Assembly (NCBI RefSeq): GCF_900166585.1
Contig: NZ_FVZC01000008.1
Coordinates: forward strand, 744,001-808,000
Source of the DNA: Mesobacillus jeotgali
Lineage (GTDB): Bacteria; Bacillota; Bacilli; Bacillales; Cytobacillaceae
Direction: 5' to 3'
DNA length: 64,000 bases
Below the pieces are notes generated by a model, which saw nothing but the letters and a program-made list of their open reading frames with translations, had not been told where the DNA came from and searched no databases. The translations under genes and the position numbers were made by a program. Every line of letters begins with the position of its first letter. The stretch's first letter is position 1. Positions 53,465 to 61,805 of the stretch are shown here, piece after piece.

Positions 53465-54190
53465 TTAAAACTGAAACAAACTGTATGCTGACAGCCAGGC
53501 ACTGATTTTCTGCATCTGGCCGGACAGTACGAGGAAGCCCATGCCCACCATAATCATACCATTTACCAATGCCAGCTTAGATAGGTATTTGTTGATCTTC
53601 TTGATCGCTTTTAGTGAATAAGAAATAACAAAAGAGATCACCAGGAAAGGCACGGCCATTCCAAGTGAGTAAGAAGTCAGCAGGTACATTCCTTGATATA
53701 AAGTATCAGAAGAACTTGCCAGCAGAAGGATGGAGGAGAGAGCAAGCCCGACACATGGTGACCATCCGCTTGCAAACGCCATTCCAAGGAAGACGGAGCT
53801 GAAAGCGCCTTTTGGTTTGGTCTCCGATTGAACTTTTTTCTCCATCATTAAAAATTTAATATTCAGCAGTCCGGCCATCTGCAGGCCGAAAACAATGATC
53901 AGCAAGCCGGCAATTTGCATGACGATTGTCCTGTAATTAGCGAAAACCTGTCCCAGGAACGATGCCGAGGCACCCATGATAATAAAAATCAAGCTGAATC
54001 CAATTATGAATCCAAATGAACGAGTGAAAAGCGTCGCCCGATCAACTGCAACCTTTGAACCTTCAATTTTCCCTCCTGTTAAATGGGTTATGTAAGCAGG
54101 GAGGAGAGGGAATACGCATGGGGAGAAAAATGATAAAATCCCAGCGGTAAAAGCAAAAAATAATCCAATATCAGTCATTGTCGTGTTCAC
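53465..54190 (-). CDS. ccdA: CcdA-type cytochrome c biogenesis thiol transporter
   Basis: 241 residues with six or more membrane helices. FFSPCVFPLLPAYITHLTG and ASGWSPCVGLALSSILL each hold one of the two conserved cysteines. CcdA passes reducing power across the membrane to ResA-like proteins for c-type haem attachment. AAGGAGTGAACACGAC precedes the ATG. A CsoR/CstR-like dyad lies 66-81 bases upstream. Confidence 0.92.
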   Translation of the reverse strand: MNTTMTDIGLFFAFTAGILSFFSPCVFPLLPAYITHLTGGKIEGSKVAVDRATLFTRSFGFIIGFSLIFIIMGASASFLGQVFANYRTIVMQIAGLLIIVFGLQMAGLLNIKFLMMEKKVQSETKPKGAFSSVFLGMAFASGWSPCVGLALSSILLLASSSDTLYQGMYLLTSYSLGMAVPFLVISFVISYSLKAIKKINKYLSKLALVNGMIMVGMGFLVLSGQMQKISAWLSAYSLFQF

Positions 54191-54255
54191 TCCTTTTCTA
54201 TCATCTATAATGTTATTTCTTTGTTAAGGAATAATTAAGGTAGAAATAATGTTTT

Positions 54256-54271
54256 ATACCCCTATTGGTAT
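54256..54271. promoter_or_regulatory. CsoR/CstR-type operator candidate upstream of ccdA
   Basis: ATACC-CCTATT-GGTAT. The CCCCTATTGG core is close to the G/C-tract dyads bound by CsoR-family repressors. Same form as sites at 45932 and 61195. Confidence 0.6.
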
Positions 54272-54463
54272 TTTTTTATAATATATTGTATAATGACCGT
54301 GAGTGACTTTCAATTTATAGCTCTTTTTTCGGGAAAACATTAATAATCCCATTCGCTTGTTAGTATACTGTTTCATTTAAAAAAATAAAACCCAGGAGAT
54401 TTCCCAGGTTTTAAAATCATCAAGGTTTAACAATAAAATAAACCCTGTGTGGTATAATGCTAA

Positions 54464-54649
54464 TTAATGATTCAGGTTTCTTCTGATTCCGAAATAAGTG
54501 AACAGCGACACGGTTAATAAGATAACCATTGAAGCGATTTCAAACTTTACATCTCTATAGGTAATGGAATCCTCCTTGGTGAAGTACATTAAGCCAAAAA
54601 TAAATACTGATAATACAATTACCGTCACGGCAATATCTAATTTCTTCAA
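54464..54649 (-). CDS. Small two-helix membrane protein
   Basis: 61 residues with helices IAVTVIVLSVFIFGLMYF and ASMVILLTVSLFTYFGI joined by a charged loop. No family recognised. TTG start with GGAGGGAATAAA. It is divergent from the LysR gene and separated from ccdA by 270 bases. Confidence 0.6.
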   Translation of the reverse strand: MKKLDIAVTVIVLSVFIFGLMYFTKEDSITYRDVKFEIASMVILLTVSLFTYFGIRRNLNH

Positions 54650-54690
54650 TTTATTCCCTCCAATCTATTAAGTAAAGGGGTGCGATCATT

Positions 54691-55593
54691 ATGAATCTGG
54701 AACACTTAAAAACATTCATGGCTGCGGCAAAATATGAGAGCTTCTCCCAGGCAGGCAAGATGCTGAACCTTTCCCAACCTGCCGTCAGCCATCAAATCAG
54801 CCAATTAGAGACTTATTATAATAAACAGCTGTTTATAAGAGCCAATCGCAAAATAAGACTGTCAGAAGCCGGTAAGACCCTATACGAGCATGGCCAGCAG
54901 CTTCTTGCGTTAAGTGATAAACTTGAAAGCCTTCTCGCTGAGGGAGATTCAAATGAAACAATCAAGGTCGGCTGCAGCCATACAATTGGTGAATGCCTGA
55001 TATCAAAAATGATCCAGGACTTCATAAAGTTGAATCCTGATATAGCCAGCCACCAGATCCAGGTCACAATCGGAACGTCCATCCAGATCACTGATTTGCT
55101 TTATGCGTCGGAAATCGACCTTGCTCTTGTCGAGGGACAAGCCGGCCGTTATAATTTCATTTCCCATGAATTCTATGATGACTTGCTCGTTCTTGGTGTA
55201 GCACCCCAGCTGAGGATGGATCCGGCAAACCAGGACCCTGAAAAGCTTGAGAAAATGACCTGGCTGATCCGAGAACCTGGCTGCGCTATGAGACAGGCTA
55301 CGCTCGATTTATGGAAAGGCCTAAACATCGAGCCAAAATCCATCCTGATGTATAATAGCAACACACTCATCAAGGAAGGTGTTAAAAACGGGCTGGGTGT
55401 CGCTGTTTTTTCAAAGCTGGCCATCTGTCCTGAAGTTCAATCCAGACAGCTCATTGTCAGTCCTTTCAAAGACAGGGCACGTTTCCGCCCATTCTATCTG
55501 TTAAGGAAGGATAAACAGTTTAAGTCCAGCCTCCATGAAAGAGGATGGAATTTTATAAGAAATTTAGATGAAAATCCTAATGCTTCCTGTTAA
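54691..55593 (+). CDS. LysR-family transcriptional regulator
   Basis: 300 residues. N-terminal winged HTH: MNLEHLKTFMAAAKYESFSQ and LNLSQPAVSHQISQLETYY. The C-terminal ligand domain starts near 90 with IKVGCSHTIGECLISKMI. It resembles CysL/CbbR-type regulators, often linked to sulfur metabolism, but the inducer is unknown. AAAGGGGTG precedes the ATG. Convergent with the cytochrome gene. Confidence 0.9.
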   Translation: MNLEHLKTFMAAAKYESFSQAGKMLNLSQPAVSHQISQLETYYNKQLFIRANRKIRLSEAGKTLYEHGQQLLALSDKLESLLAEGDSNETIKVGCSHTIGECLISKMIQDFIKLNPDIASHQIQVTIGTSIQITDLLYASEIDLALVEGQAGRYNFISHEFYDDLLVLGVAPQLRMDPANQDPEKLEKMTWLIREPGCAMRQATLDLWKGLNIEPKSILMYNSNTLIKEGVKNGLGVAVFSKLAICPEVQSRQLIVSPFKDRARFRPFYLLRKDKQFKSSLHERGWNFIRNLDENPNASC

Positions 55594-55616
55594 AAAGACA
55601 TTAGGATTTTTCTTTT
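55571..55616. terminator. Bidirectional terminator between lysR-type and cytochrome genes
   Basis: AAAATCCTAATG pairs with CATTAGGATTTT around a 16-base loop. Confidence 0.85.
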
Positions 55617-57195
55617 ATTCTTTATTTTGTTCAGCAATCTCCAGTTCAAGCTCAGTTTGGATCTTAAGGGCCTTGTGTGCATCAGATGCAAGATAATCGA
55701 TGATCTGCTGTCTTTGTTCATCGGTCATTTTTGCTCCATTACCGGCCATACGGTCCACTACGGATGTCCACTGTTCTGCGCCTTTGCTTGAATTTTTCAT
55801 GATTCGGCCAATATCGTGGCACTGCAGGCATGTTCCGAGGAAAGCTTCTTCATTAACGTCTTTTGGCTCTGGGAAAACTAGGGTAGAGGCTTTTTTAATC
55901 CTGTTTGCTTCTTCTTCATTCCCTTTTTGATAAGCCAGAATCTGCTCTTTTGGAACATTTGTTTTAAGTGCGATACCGTTTGGGTTCAACCCTACAGGAA
56001 TGGTCTGTCTGAAATCCTTCTTTTTTGTTAAATCAATTTTAGTGAGCGTTTTATCGCCCCAGTTAGATCCGAACATCATGCTCCCGTCGGGACTCCATGA
56101 CAGCCAGTGAATATTCTGTACTCCCCAGATCTTCCGGACAATTTTGTAATTATCCTTTGGATCAAGGACTGTCAAAAAGCCAGCGCCGTTTTGTGAAGTA
56201 TACCAGTATCCATCTGGACCAAGGTAAGCAATGTTTGTACCCGCTCCGGTTTTTACTGTCTTGATAAACTTTAGTTTTGCAGTGTCAATGATTGAAATCG
56301 ACCCATCATTACGGTTGCCTGTAACCAGATCATGCGTATTGCCCATAAAGCTTAAGTTAACTGGTTTAGGAATATCTCCAAATTTCTTTAAAAGCTTTTC
56401 TGTTTTAGCGTCATAAATCGCGACTTCATCGTCAGCAGTGTTGGCAACTGCCACATATTTTCCGTCATTGGACATGTCAAGACCGGAACCCGTCCCTTTG
56501 CCATAGTCAGTTTCTGTACGTTCAAGGTGTCTCATTTCCCCGGTATCAATATCGATAACAGTGATGAATGGTTCTGCCTGCAGGCTGACAAAGAGTTTTT
56601 TGCCATCAGGAGTCACATTTAAATCCCTGGGTTTTTTACCGACATTTTTGAACACCTTAATGAGCTTCGCTGTTTTTGCGTCAATCATGCCGACGGCTTC
56701 TACACCATTCAAGGAAGTGAAGGCGTATTTCCCGTCAAAAGAAAAGGTCATATGCTGTGGTGCAGGAGGCTTTTCGAAGCCAGGAAAATCAATGTCATGA
56801 GATTCTAAAGTTTCCATATTGATGGCTAAGACGCTCGTTCCGTAACGCTGTGTGGCATAAGCCCATGTTTGTTCCTTATTAAGGTGGATATGGTGTGGCG
56901 TACCTGAGCTTTGGATGTATTTTACAGGATTCCCGGTTTTGATATCCGCGATGGCAACCCCGTTACTAACTTCGTTAGCTGAAAGGATCCAGCCCTCGCC
57001 GTCCCAATCCATATTGTCTTCCGCATTTCCGTTCGGCTGGTCTTTCCACCAGTTAGAAGAATAGTCTTCGTGGAGTGGAGGAAGTTCCTTCACGTTTTTA
57101 TTATCAAGTGATGTATCTTTTACTGCTGCCTCAGAACAGGCAGTAAGTGAAATTGACAGAAGTGCGAAAGCTGATAGTTTCAGGATATTCTTCAT
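55615..57195 (-). CDS. Beta-propeller (cytochrome d1-like) lipoprotein with C-terminal haem c domain
   Basis: 526 residues. Lipobox LTAC (Cys20). Residues about 60-410 form a YncE/NirF-like seven-bladed propeller with repeated VIDIDTGEM- and DGKYVAVANTADDE-type blades. Residues about 440-510 hold a single haem site, CLQCHDIGRI, and end MTDEQRQQIIDYLASD, as in small mono-haem cytochromes. It sits outside the membrane. It could be an electron-donating dehydrogenase or a substrate-binding cytochrome feeding the cbb3 oxidase; no catalytic d1-haem ligands are evident. Stop overlaps the terminator shared with the LysR gene. Confidence 0.82.
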   Translation of the reverse strand: MKNILKLSAFALLSISLTACSEAAVKDTSLDNKNVKELPPLHEDYSSNWWKDQPNGNAEDNMDWDGEGWILSANEVSNGVAIADIKTGNPVKYIQSSGTPHHIHLNKEQTWAYATQRYGTSVLAINMETLESHDIDFPGFEKPPAPQHMTFSFDGKYAFTSLNGVEAVGMIDAKTAKLIKVFKNVGKKPRDLNVTPDGKKLFVSLQAEPFITVIDIDTGEMRHLERTETDYGKGTGSGLDMSNDGKYVAVANTADDEVAIYDAKTEKLLKKFGDIPKPVNLSFMGNTHDLVTGNRNDGSISIIDTAKLKFIKTVKTGAGTNIAYLGPDGYWYTSQNGAGFLTVLDPKDNYKIVRKIWGVQNIHWLSWSPDGSMMFGSNWGDKTLTKIDLTKKKDFRQTIPVGLNPNGIALKTNVPKEQILAYQKGNEEEANRIKKASTLVFPEPKDVNEEAFLGTCLQCHDIGRIMKNSSKGAEQWTSVVDRMAGNGAKMTDEQRQQIIDYLASDAHKALKIQTELELEIAEQNKE

Positions 57196-57222
57196 TTATG
57201 ATTTCACCTCGCTTTGGATTCT

Positions 57223-57834
57223 TTAGAACCAACCAACAAGCAGGACTAATACGAGGGCAGCTGTTGTACCCCACGTAATCCATACTCCTGGATGTGTTAA
57301 CCATTGAGTCTTATCATCCACACGTGAGATGCCCTGGGCCAGTCCGTACGGGCACACCTTACAGAATGAGTTCCTTGCCTTGTAGGATAAAGCTGTATAT
57401 AAAACAGCAGTGGAAGTGACAAGGAAGAAATATTTATTCATTTTAAAGTTAACGATCGATTCCCAGATCGTAATGGGGTTATAGAAGTAACTTACTGTTG
57501 CGTAAGCCATGAAGAAGCTTACAATCATGGCAAGCAGGAATGTTACAGTCTTGCCTTTCTCTCCTAGTTTTGCTTCAATCTTATTCAAAAGCATGCTGAA
57601 GGTATTATGCGGGCATGCATACTGGCAAAACGCCCTGTACACGATCATCGATAGTGCCAGGAAAGCCATCAGGAACAAGAATAAGAAAACAAAGAATAAA
57701 TAGCCGGCTTCATAGGATAATTCGAAACCGAACAAATACAGCTTTTCGTTGTCTATATCCATCCGGAAACCGTTCCAGAATGGAAGCGTGAAAATAATGA
57801 TGAAAAATGCCCATCTTGAGATAGTTTTGCCCAC
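57223..57834 (-). CDS. NapH/CcoG-like membrane Fe-S protein
   Basis: 203 residues with about five membrane helices. Two cysteine clusters face one side: FCQYACPHNTFSML (CX3CP) and SFCKVCPYGLAQG (CX2CP). This resembles the C-terminal part of NosR/NapH and the N-terminal part of CcoG/RdxA, but the soluble ferredoxin domain is missing. It could move electrons between quinol and the propeller cytochrome, or handle copper for the oxidase. It lies between the propeller gene and the oxidase genes in the same direction. Confidence 0.78.
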   Translation of the reverse strand: MGKTISRWAFFIIIFTLPFWNGFRMDIDNEKLYLFGFELSYEAGYLFFVFLFLFLMAFLALSMIVYRAFCQYACPHNTFSMLLNKIEAKLGEKGKTVTFLLAMIVSFFMAYATVSYFYNPITIWESIVNFKMNKYFFLVTSTAVLYTALSYKARNSFCKVCPYGLAQGISRVDDKTQWLTHPGVWITWGTTAALVLVLLVGWF

Positions 57835-57850
57835 GAGAATCCTCCTTTCC

Positions 57851-58246
57851 TTATCTGTAGTCCTTTAAGTATTCGTAGACCAGGTCGATTTCCTTTTCAG
57901 TGTAGAGGTGTCCGATAGCCGGCATTGTATTGCGGCCTTTTTTAATAACATTTTTAATATCTTCTTCTGTCATCCTGTCAGTCACCCCGCTAAGGTCCGG
58001 TGCTGCGCCAGTAGCGTGGCAGTTCAGGCATGTGCCCTCGAAGATCAGCTCTCCTTTATTGTCCTGTGGCGCCGCTGCAGGTTCGACCGCCAGTTTTCCC
58101 GGCATGAAGATCGCATATCCGATCGCCCAAATCGCTACAACGTAAAATACAGCTACAAGGAGCTTCGGCACTTTATTGTGTTGAATCTCAATGCCCGAGA
58201 CAATGTCTGCCTCTTTGCTGTCATGCTGCTGATATTCTTTTTTCAT
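57851..58246 (-). CDS. Mono-haem cytochrome c, CcoP-like subunit
   Basis: 131 residues. VSGIEIQHNKVPKLLVAVFY before the membrane helix resembles the N-terminus of cbb3 subunit III (CcoP). The soluble part has one haem site (GTCLNCHATG; Cys73, Cys76, His77) and a likely axial Met in RNTMPAIGHLY. CcoP normally has two haems and about 290 residues, so this is a reduced form. GGCAGGTGG before ATG 58246; the frame runs open to 58285. Distal part of the ccoNO operon. Confidence 0.85.
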   Translation of the reverse strand: MKKEYQQHDSKEADIVSGIEIQHNKVPKLLVAVFYVVAIWAIGYAIFMPGKLAVEPAAAPQDNKGELIFEGTCLNCHATGAAPDLSGVTDRMTEEDIKNVIKKGRNTMPAIGHLYTEKEIDLVYEYLKDYR

Positions 58247-58329
58247 GTTTTCCACCTGCCTTTTAATGGTGTGATAGGAACCCATCCCCTTAACTCGCCA
58301 TGAGTCAGGGAATGGGCATTAAGACAATC

Positions 58330-58872
58330 TCAGTTATGGTCCATTGATTTTGCTTCTTTTTGTTCATTCTTATACTCTTCCAATCTTTCTTCTGTTGGCT
58401 TGAGGCTCATCAAGTAAGCTACAAGGTCATCCAGTTCCTGATTGGTCAGATAATCGAAGGATGGCATGATCGATCCAGGACTTGTCGACTGTGGATCGAT
58501 CAAGTGCTGGCGCTGCCAGTCTTCATTGTATTTCAGGCCAACCCACATTAAATCTGGTCCTGTGCGGTTAGAACCCAAAAGATGGGGTAAATCATATTTG
58601 TAGTCGCCGCCCTGTGATACTGGTCCAAGGTTCTGGTTGGTATCTGCAGGCAATGCCCTTACGAATTGTGTATGGCACGTCTGGCAGCCGTTCTGGATAT
58701 ATACATCTCTTCCTCTTGCTTCAGCAGAATCCTCTGGATAGTTGCGGAGCTCGCCGCTCGCAGTCGCAGAGTTGATTTCCTGGTCGAAGAGGGGAAGGAT
58801 GACCGTTCCGGCTACACCGAAGGTCCATAAAATCAATGCAACAATTAATACAGCTGATGGTTTACGTTCCAA
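58330..58872 (-). CDS. ccoO: cbb3-type cytochrome c oxidase subunit II
   Basis: 180 residues. One membrane helix (about 7-28), then a haem c domain with NGCQTCHTQFVRALPADT (Cys63, Cys66, His67). GSIMPSFDYLTNQELDDLVA carries the axial Met. CcoO takes electrons to the CcoN haem-copper centre. Starts 15 bases after ccoN ends, with GGAGGGAACACG as ribosome site. Confidence 0.92.
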   Translation of the reverse strand: MERKPSAVLIVALILWTFGVAGTVILPLFDQEINSATASGELRNYPEDSAEARGRDVYIQNGCQTCHTQFVRALPADTNQNLGPVSQGGDYKYDLPHLLGSNRTGPDLMWVGLKYNEDWQRQHLIDPQSTSPGSIMPSFDYLTNQELDDLVAYLMSLKPTEERLEEYKNEQKEAKSMDHN

Positions 58873-58887
58873 CGTGTTCCCTCCTCA

Positions 58888-60261
58888 TTAAGCAGTAGCA
58901 GCTTGATGCTGTGCTTGTTGTTTTTTCTCAAGTTTCGCAAGTTTAATAGTTTTATACATATTCCAGGCAAGGAAGAACTGGGCTACATACATCATGGTTC
59001 CGCCAATTGCGCGGCCTTGTACGTATGGTTCCATCATCAATACAGTCTGCAGGAATGGAACACCTTCGATCCATGCGAATCCTTGAACAACACCCGCAAT
59101 CCATAGTGAGAATGCGAATACCAGGAAGCCGACAGTAGAGAACCAGAAGTGAGCCTCCATTGCTCTCTTGCTGAACATTTCGCGTCCAACGATTTTAGGC
59201 AGAATATAGTAGATGGCAGCGAAAGATGTGAAAGAAAATGCGCCGAAGGGTCCCATATGTGCATGCCCGACTGTCCAGTGTGTGAACTTAATGACTGAAC
59301 TTACAGATGGAAGGGCTTGCAAAGGTCCTTGAAGACATGCGAACAAATAGAAAATCGTACCCGCCATGGTAAAACGAAGCGGCACGCTAGACCTTGTCTG
59401 TGACCATGAACCTTTCATCGTCCCCCAGAAATTTGCCAGTACGGCCCAAACAGGAATCAACAGGACAATTGAAGGAATGACTCCAGCCTTAGAGATCCAA
59501 CCAGGGATTGGCCCATTCATCAAGTGGTGAGGACCGTTCCATACATAGAAAGTAGCAATTGCCCAGAAACCAATCATGGATAACTGGTGGCTGTATAGCG
59601 GGCGGCCAGTCAATTTTGGCAGCAGGTAGTATATTTGCCCGACGCCGACTGTCGTCATCCAAAGACCGATTGCGTTATGTCCAAGGAACCACCCCATTAA
59701 CCCCTGCTGTACGCCGCTTGGAATCCATTGTGCCGGGAAGTTGCCGACAATCCAGGTCAAAGGCAGCCATAGCAATGATCCAAGGAAATACCAGAGGCTG
59801 ACATAAAGCATTTTCTCTGTTCTCTGGCCGACCGTCTTGAACAGGTTATAAGCTACAAGTCCGATTGCGACAAGAAGCTGAACATCAACCCAGAGCGGAA
59901 ATTCACCATACTCGATGACCTCGGTTTGGCCGAATAGTAGTGCGAAGAAACCTTCCAAAATGACTATATTATAAAATACTAGTGCGAAATTCCCTAACTT
60001 TTCGCTATAAACTTTGGTTTTAGCGAGCTTAGGAATCATGTAAAACATTGATCCTACATACGCCATGGATAACCACGCGTAAATGACAAGCATTACGTGG
60101 GCAGAGCGAACGTGCCCGTAAGTTGTCCAGCGATTGTTCAACAATTCTGGCCAAATTTGTTTTGTTGCAGTAAGAAGTCCCATGCTCATGCCGATAATGA
60201 TCCAGAAGACAGCAGCGATGAACCAATTCTTTGAAGAACTCCATTTTTCGTCTGTAAACAT
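58888..60261 (-). CDS. ccoN: cbb3-type cytochrome c oxidase subunit I
   Basis: 457 residues with 12 or more membrane helices. The His ligands are seen in VRSAHVMLVIYAWLSM, GWFLGHNAIGLWMTTVGVG, NGPHHLMNGPIPGW and HWTVGHAHMGPFGAFSF. It is the catalytic haem-copper subunit reducing O2 to water, usually with high oxygen affinity. AGGGGAGTG before ATG 60261 sets the start; an upstream in-frame extension to 60384 looks non-coding. First gene of ccoN-ccoO-ccoP-like-FeS-propeller. Confidence 0.93.
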   Translation of the reverse strand: MFTDEKWSSSKNWFIAAVFWIIIGMSMGLLTATKQIWPELLNNRWTTYGHVRSAHVMLVIYAWLSMAYVGSMFYMIPKLAKTKVYSEKLGNFALVFYNIVILEGFFALLFGQTEVIEYGEFPLWVDVQLLVAIGLVAYNLFKTVGQRTEKMLYVSLWYFLGSLLWLPLTWIVGNFPAQWIPSGVQQGLMGWFLGHNAIGLWMTTVGVGQIYYLLPKLTGRPLYSHQLSMIGFWAIATFYVWNGPHHLMNGPIPGWISKAGVIPSIVLLIPVWAVLANFWGTMKGSWSQTRSSVPLRFTMAGTIFYLFACLQGPLQALPSVSSVIKFTHWTVGHAHMGPFGAFSFTSFAAIYYILPKIVGREMFSKRAMEAHFWFSTVGFLVFAFSLWIAGVVQGFAWIEGVPFLQTVLMMEPYVQGRAIGGTMMYVAQFFLAWNMYKTIKLAKLEKKQQAQHQAATA

Positions 60262-60288
60262 TTTGACACTCCCCTGTTCATAAAATAA

Positions 60289-60317
60289 CCACAAATATTT
60301 CACAATTTCTTCACAAT
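60289..60317 (-). promoter_or_regulatory. TTGTGAA direct repeats before ccoN, ResD-box-like
   Basis: On the minus strand ATTGTGAAG, ATTGTGAAA and TTTGTGGTT follow one another at about 10-11 base steps, close to the B. subtilis ResD motif TTTGTGAAT. They are 28-56 bases before the ccoN ATG, nearer than expected for an activator. Confidence 0.4.
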
Positions 60318-60428
60318 CTGCTATGTTACATGATACATCCGGAGGAGAAATAAAGTTATTCGAGTTTTTTATAGTGTTATCCAATTGTTTTATACATGCT
60401 CTCTAACTGGTGAAAATCGAGTTTTGGC

Positions 60429-60460
60429 AAAAAAAAACAGAGCGAAGATGATTCGCTCTG
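60429..60460 (-). terminator. Terminator between the 40-residue protein gene and ccoN
   Basis: CAGAGCGAA pairs with TTCGCTCTG around GATGA; on the minus strand nine T follow. Confidence 0.88.
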
Positions 60461-60471
60461 TTGGTGGAAGT

Positions 60472-60594
60472 TTAATTTTGTTCTTCTTTTTTATTATGCT
60501 TTTTGCGCAAAGTATCCAGGATGAAGATTATCAGGATAGGCACTCCGATGTAATAGAGGAAATCGAAGTAAAATCCCAGGGATTGATGTTCCAT
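60472..60594 (-). CDS. Very small single-helix membrane protein upstream of ccoN
   Basis: 40 residues: a short N-terminus, one helix (FLYYIGVPILIIFILDTL) and a Lys/Glu-rich tail. GGGAGGTACACAA precedes ATG 60594, a very good ribosome site, and a strong terminator follows. Size, topology and position recall the small CcoQ/CcoS-type cbb3 accessory proteins, but the sequence is not diagnostic. Confidence 0.6.
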   Translation of the reverse strand: MEHQSLGFYFDFLYYIGVPILIIFILDTLRKKHNKKEEQN

Positions 60595-60740
60595 TTGTGT
60601 ACCTCCCGAATTATTTTGAACACATTGTAATCCGAACGATTTTTTTTTACAACCCCCCTTTAATATACTCTGGACGGTTTCCGGAATTTCTGTTAGAGTA
60701 ATTCGATAGTAATGAATGAAGGAAAAAAGGAGGTGTAGAA

Positions 60741-60875
60741 ATGGCACCGGGAGCATGGATTTTACTATTTGTTATGATTGCATTCACCGCTTCAGCAGGG
60801 ATCATCTGGGCCTGGAGCAGAAAAAACGGGCTTTATGATGAAAGTATTAAATATAGAATGCTCGATGAAGATTAA
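60741..60875 (+). CDS. ccoS: CcoS-like cbb3 oxidase assembly protein
   Basis: 44 residues: one membrane helix (WILLFVMIAFTASAGIIWAW) followed by SRKNGLYDESIKYRMLDED. The pattern of an aromatic residue, a basic-Gly-(F/Y)-Asp-(D/E) turn and a final LxDED is that of CcoS, needed for haem and copper insertion into cbb3 oxidases. AAGGAGGTG before the ATG. Divergent from ccoN. Confidence 0.8.
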   Translation: MAPGAWILLFVMIAFTASAGIIWAWSRKNGLYDESIKYRMLDED

Positions 60876-60877
60876 TA

Positions 60878-60952
60878 AGCCTGATGATCACAATCTTTAC
60901 AATCTGCTAAATTATAAGGGTTCATCGCATCAGGCCTTTTTCTTTTTGATTC
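60878..60952 (+). terminator. Long-loop terminator after ccoS
   Basis: GCCTGATGA near 60880 pairs with the TCGCATCAGGC near 60927 (one unpaired base), then TTTTTCTTTTT. The loop is about 38 bases. Confidence 0.55.
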
Positions 60953-61194
60953 CACTATAACTTCTTCTATTGAATTCTCTGTTCTTCTTCTATCTTTTCT
61001 TCTATTAAATAAAAGTATGTATATTCAAGCAGTCACTTTATTTTTTTTTTAATATAGCTTTAAGGGTTGGGTAAGTAGCAGTAAGTTGCTCTGCCATCAG
61101 AATATCTGTTTTATGAGCTTAAACAATACACAAATAAAAAAGTCACATAAAATTCATAAATACTGTTGACATCGAGATGGATATTTTATATTAT

Positions 61195-61210
61195 ATACCC
61201 TGTGAGGTAT
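61195..61210. promoter_or_regulatory. CsoR/CstR-type operator candidate before persulfide operon 2
   Basis: ATACC-CTGTGA-GGTAT, 89 bases before the ATG at 61299. A TTGACA-like TTGACATC at 61167 with TATATT 18 bases on lies just upstream, so the site would overlap the start of transcription. Confidence 0.6.
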
Positions 61211-61298
61211 TAACAACGTAATCACGTTAGAAAACAAAATTATATTTTTTTAAAATAAATTATACCCTTTACCGTAATTTAAGAAAGGGAGTTAGATA

Positions 61299-61778
61299 AT
61301 GGCAGAACAGAAAAAAACGACAATCATTTTATTCAGTGGGGATTATGACAAGGTCATGGCCGCTTACATCATTGCAAACGGAGCAGCTGCTTATGATCAT
61401 GAAGTGACAATCTTCCACACATTCTGGGGATTGAATGCTTTAAGAAAAGATGAGCCAATTCAGGCTGACAAAGGCTTCATTGAAAAAATGTTTGCCAAGA
61501 TGATGCCAAGAGGCGCGAACAAACTTGGATTATCAAAAATGAACTATGCAGGCTTTGGGCCAAAAATGATCAAGGATGTAATGAAGAAGCATAATGTAAT
61601 GCCGCTTCCTGATTTGATTGAAATGGCTAAAGAACAGGATGTTAAGCTTGTTGCATGTCAAATGACAGTAGACTTATTTGGTCTTACGCAAGAAGAAATC
61701 ATGGAGGGCGTAGAGTTTGCTGGAGTAGCCGCTTACCTTGCTGATGCAGAAGACGGGAACGTTAACCTGTTCATCTAA
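61299..61778 (+). CDS. DsrE2-type sulfur relay protein (operon 2)
   Basis: 159 residues. DsrE fold starting TTIILFSGDYDKVMAAYIIA, with the reactive Cys in KLVACQMTVDLFGLTQEEI near the C-terminus. A middle insertion (KMMPRGANKLGLSKMNYAGF) marks the DsrE2/YrkE type. It would carry persulfide sulfur to the TusA proteins. AGAAAGGGAG precedes the ATG. First gene of the second persulfide operon. Confidence 0.9.
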   Translation: MAEQKKTTIILFSGDYDKVMAAYIIANGAAAYDHEVTIFHTFWGLNALRKDEPIQADKGFIEKMFAKMMPRGANKLGLSKMNYAGFGPKMIKDVMKKHNVMPLPDLIEMAKEQDVKLVACQMTVDLFGLTQEEIMEGVEFAGVAAYLADAEDGNVNLFI

Positions 61779-61805
61779 TAGATACTTTAAATTGGAGGTC
61801 TACAA

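Noticed and set aside
60262..60384. N-terminal extension of ccoN to 60384
   Set aside because: The extra residues have no family match, while AGGGGAGTG is placed correctly for ATG 60261; the region also holds TTGTGAA repeats.
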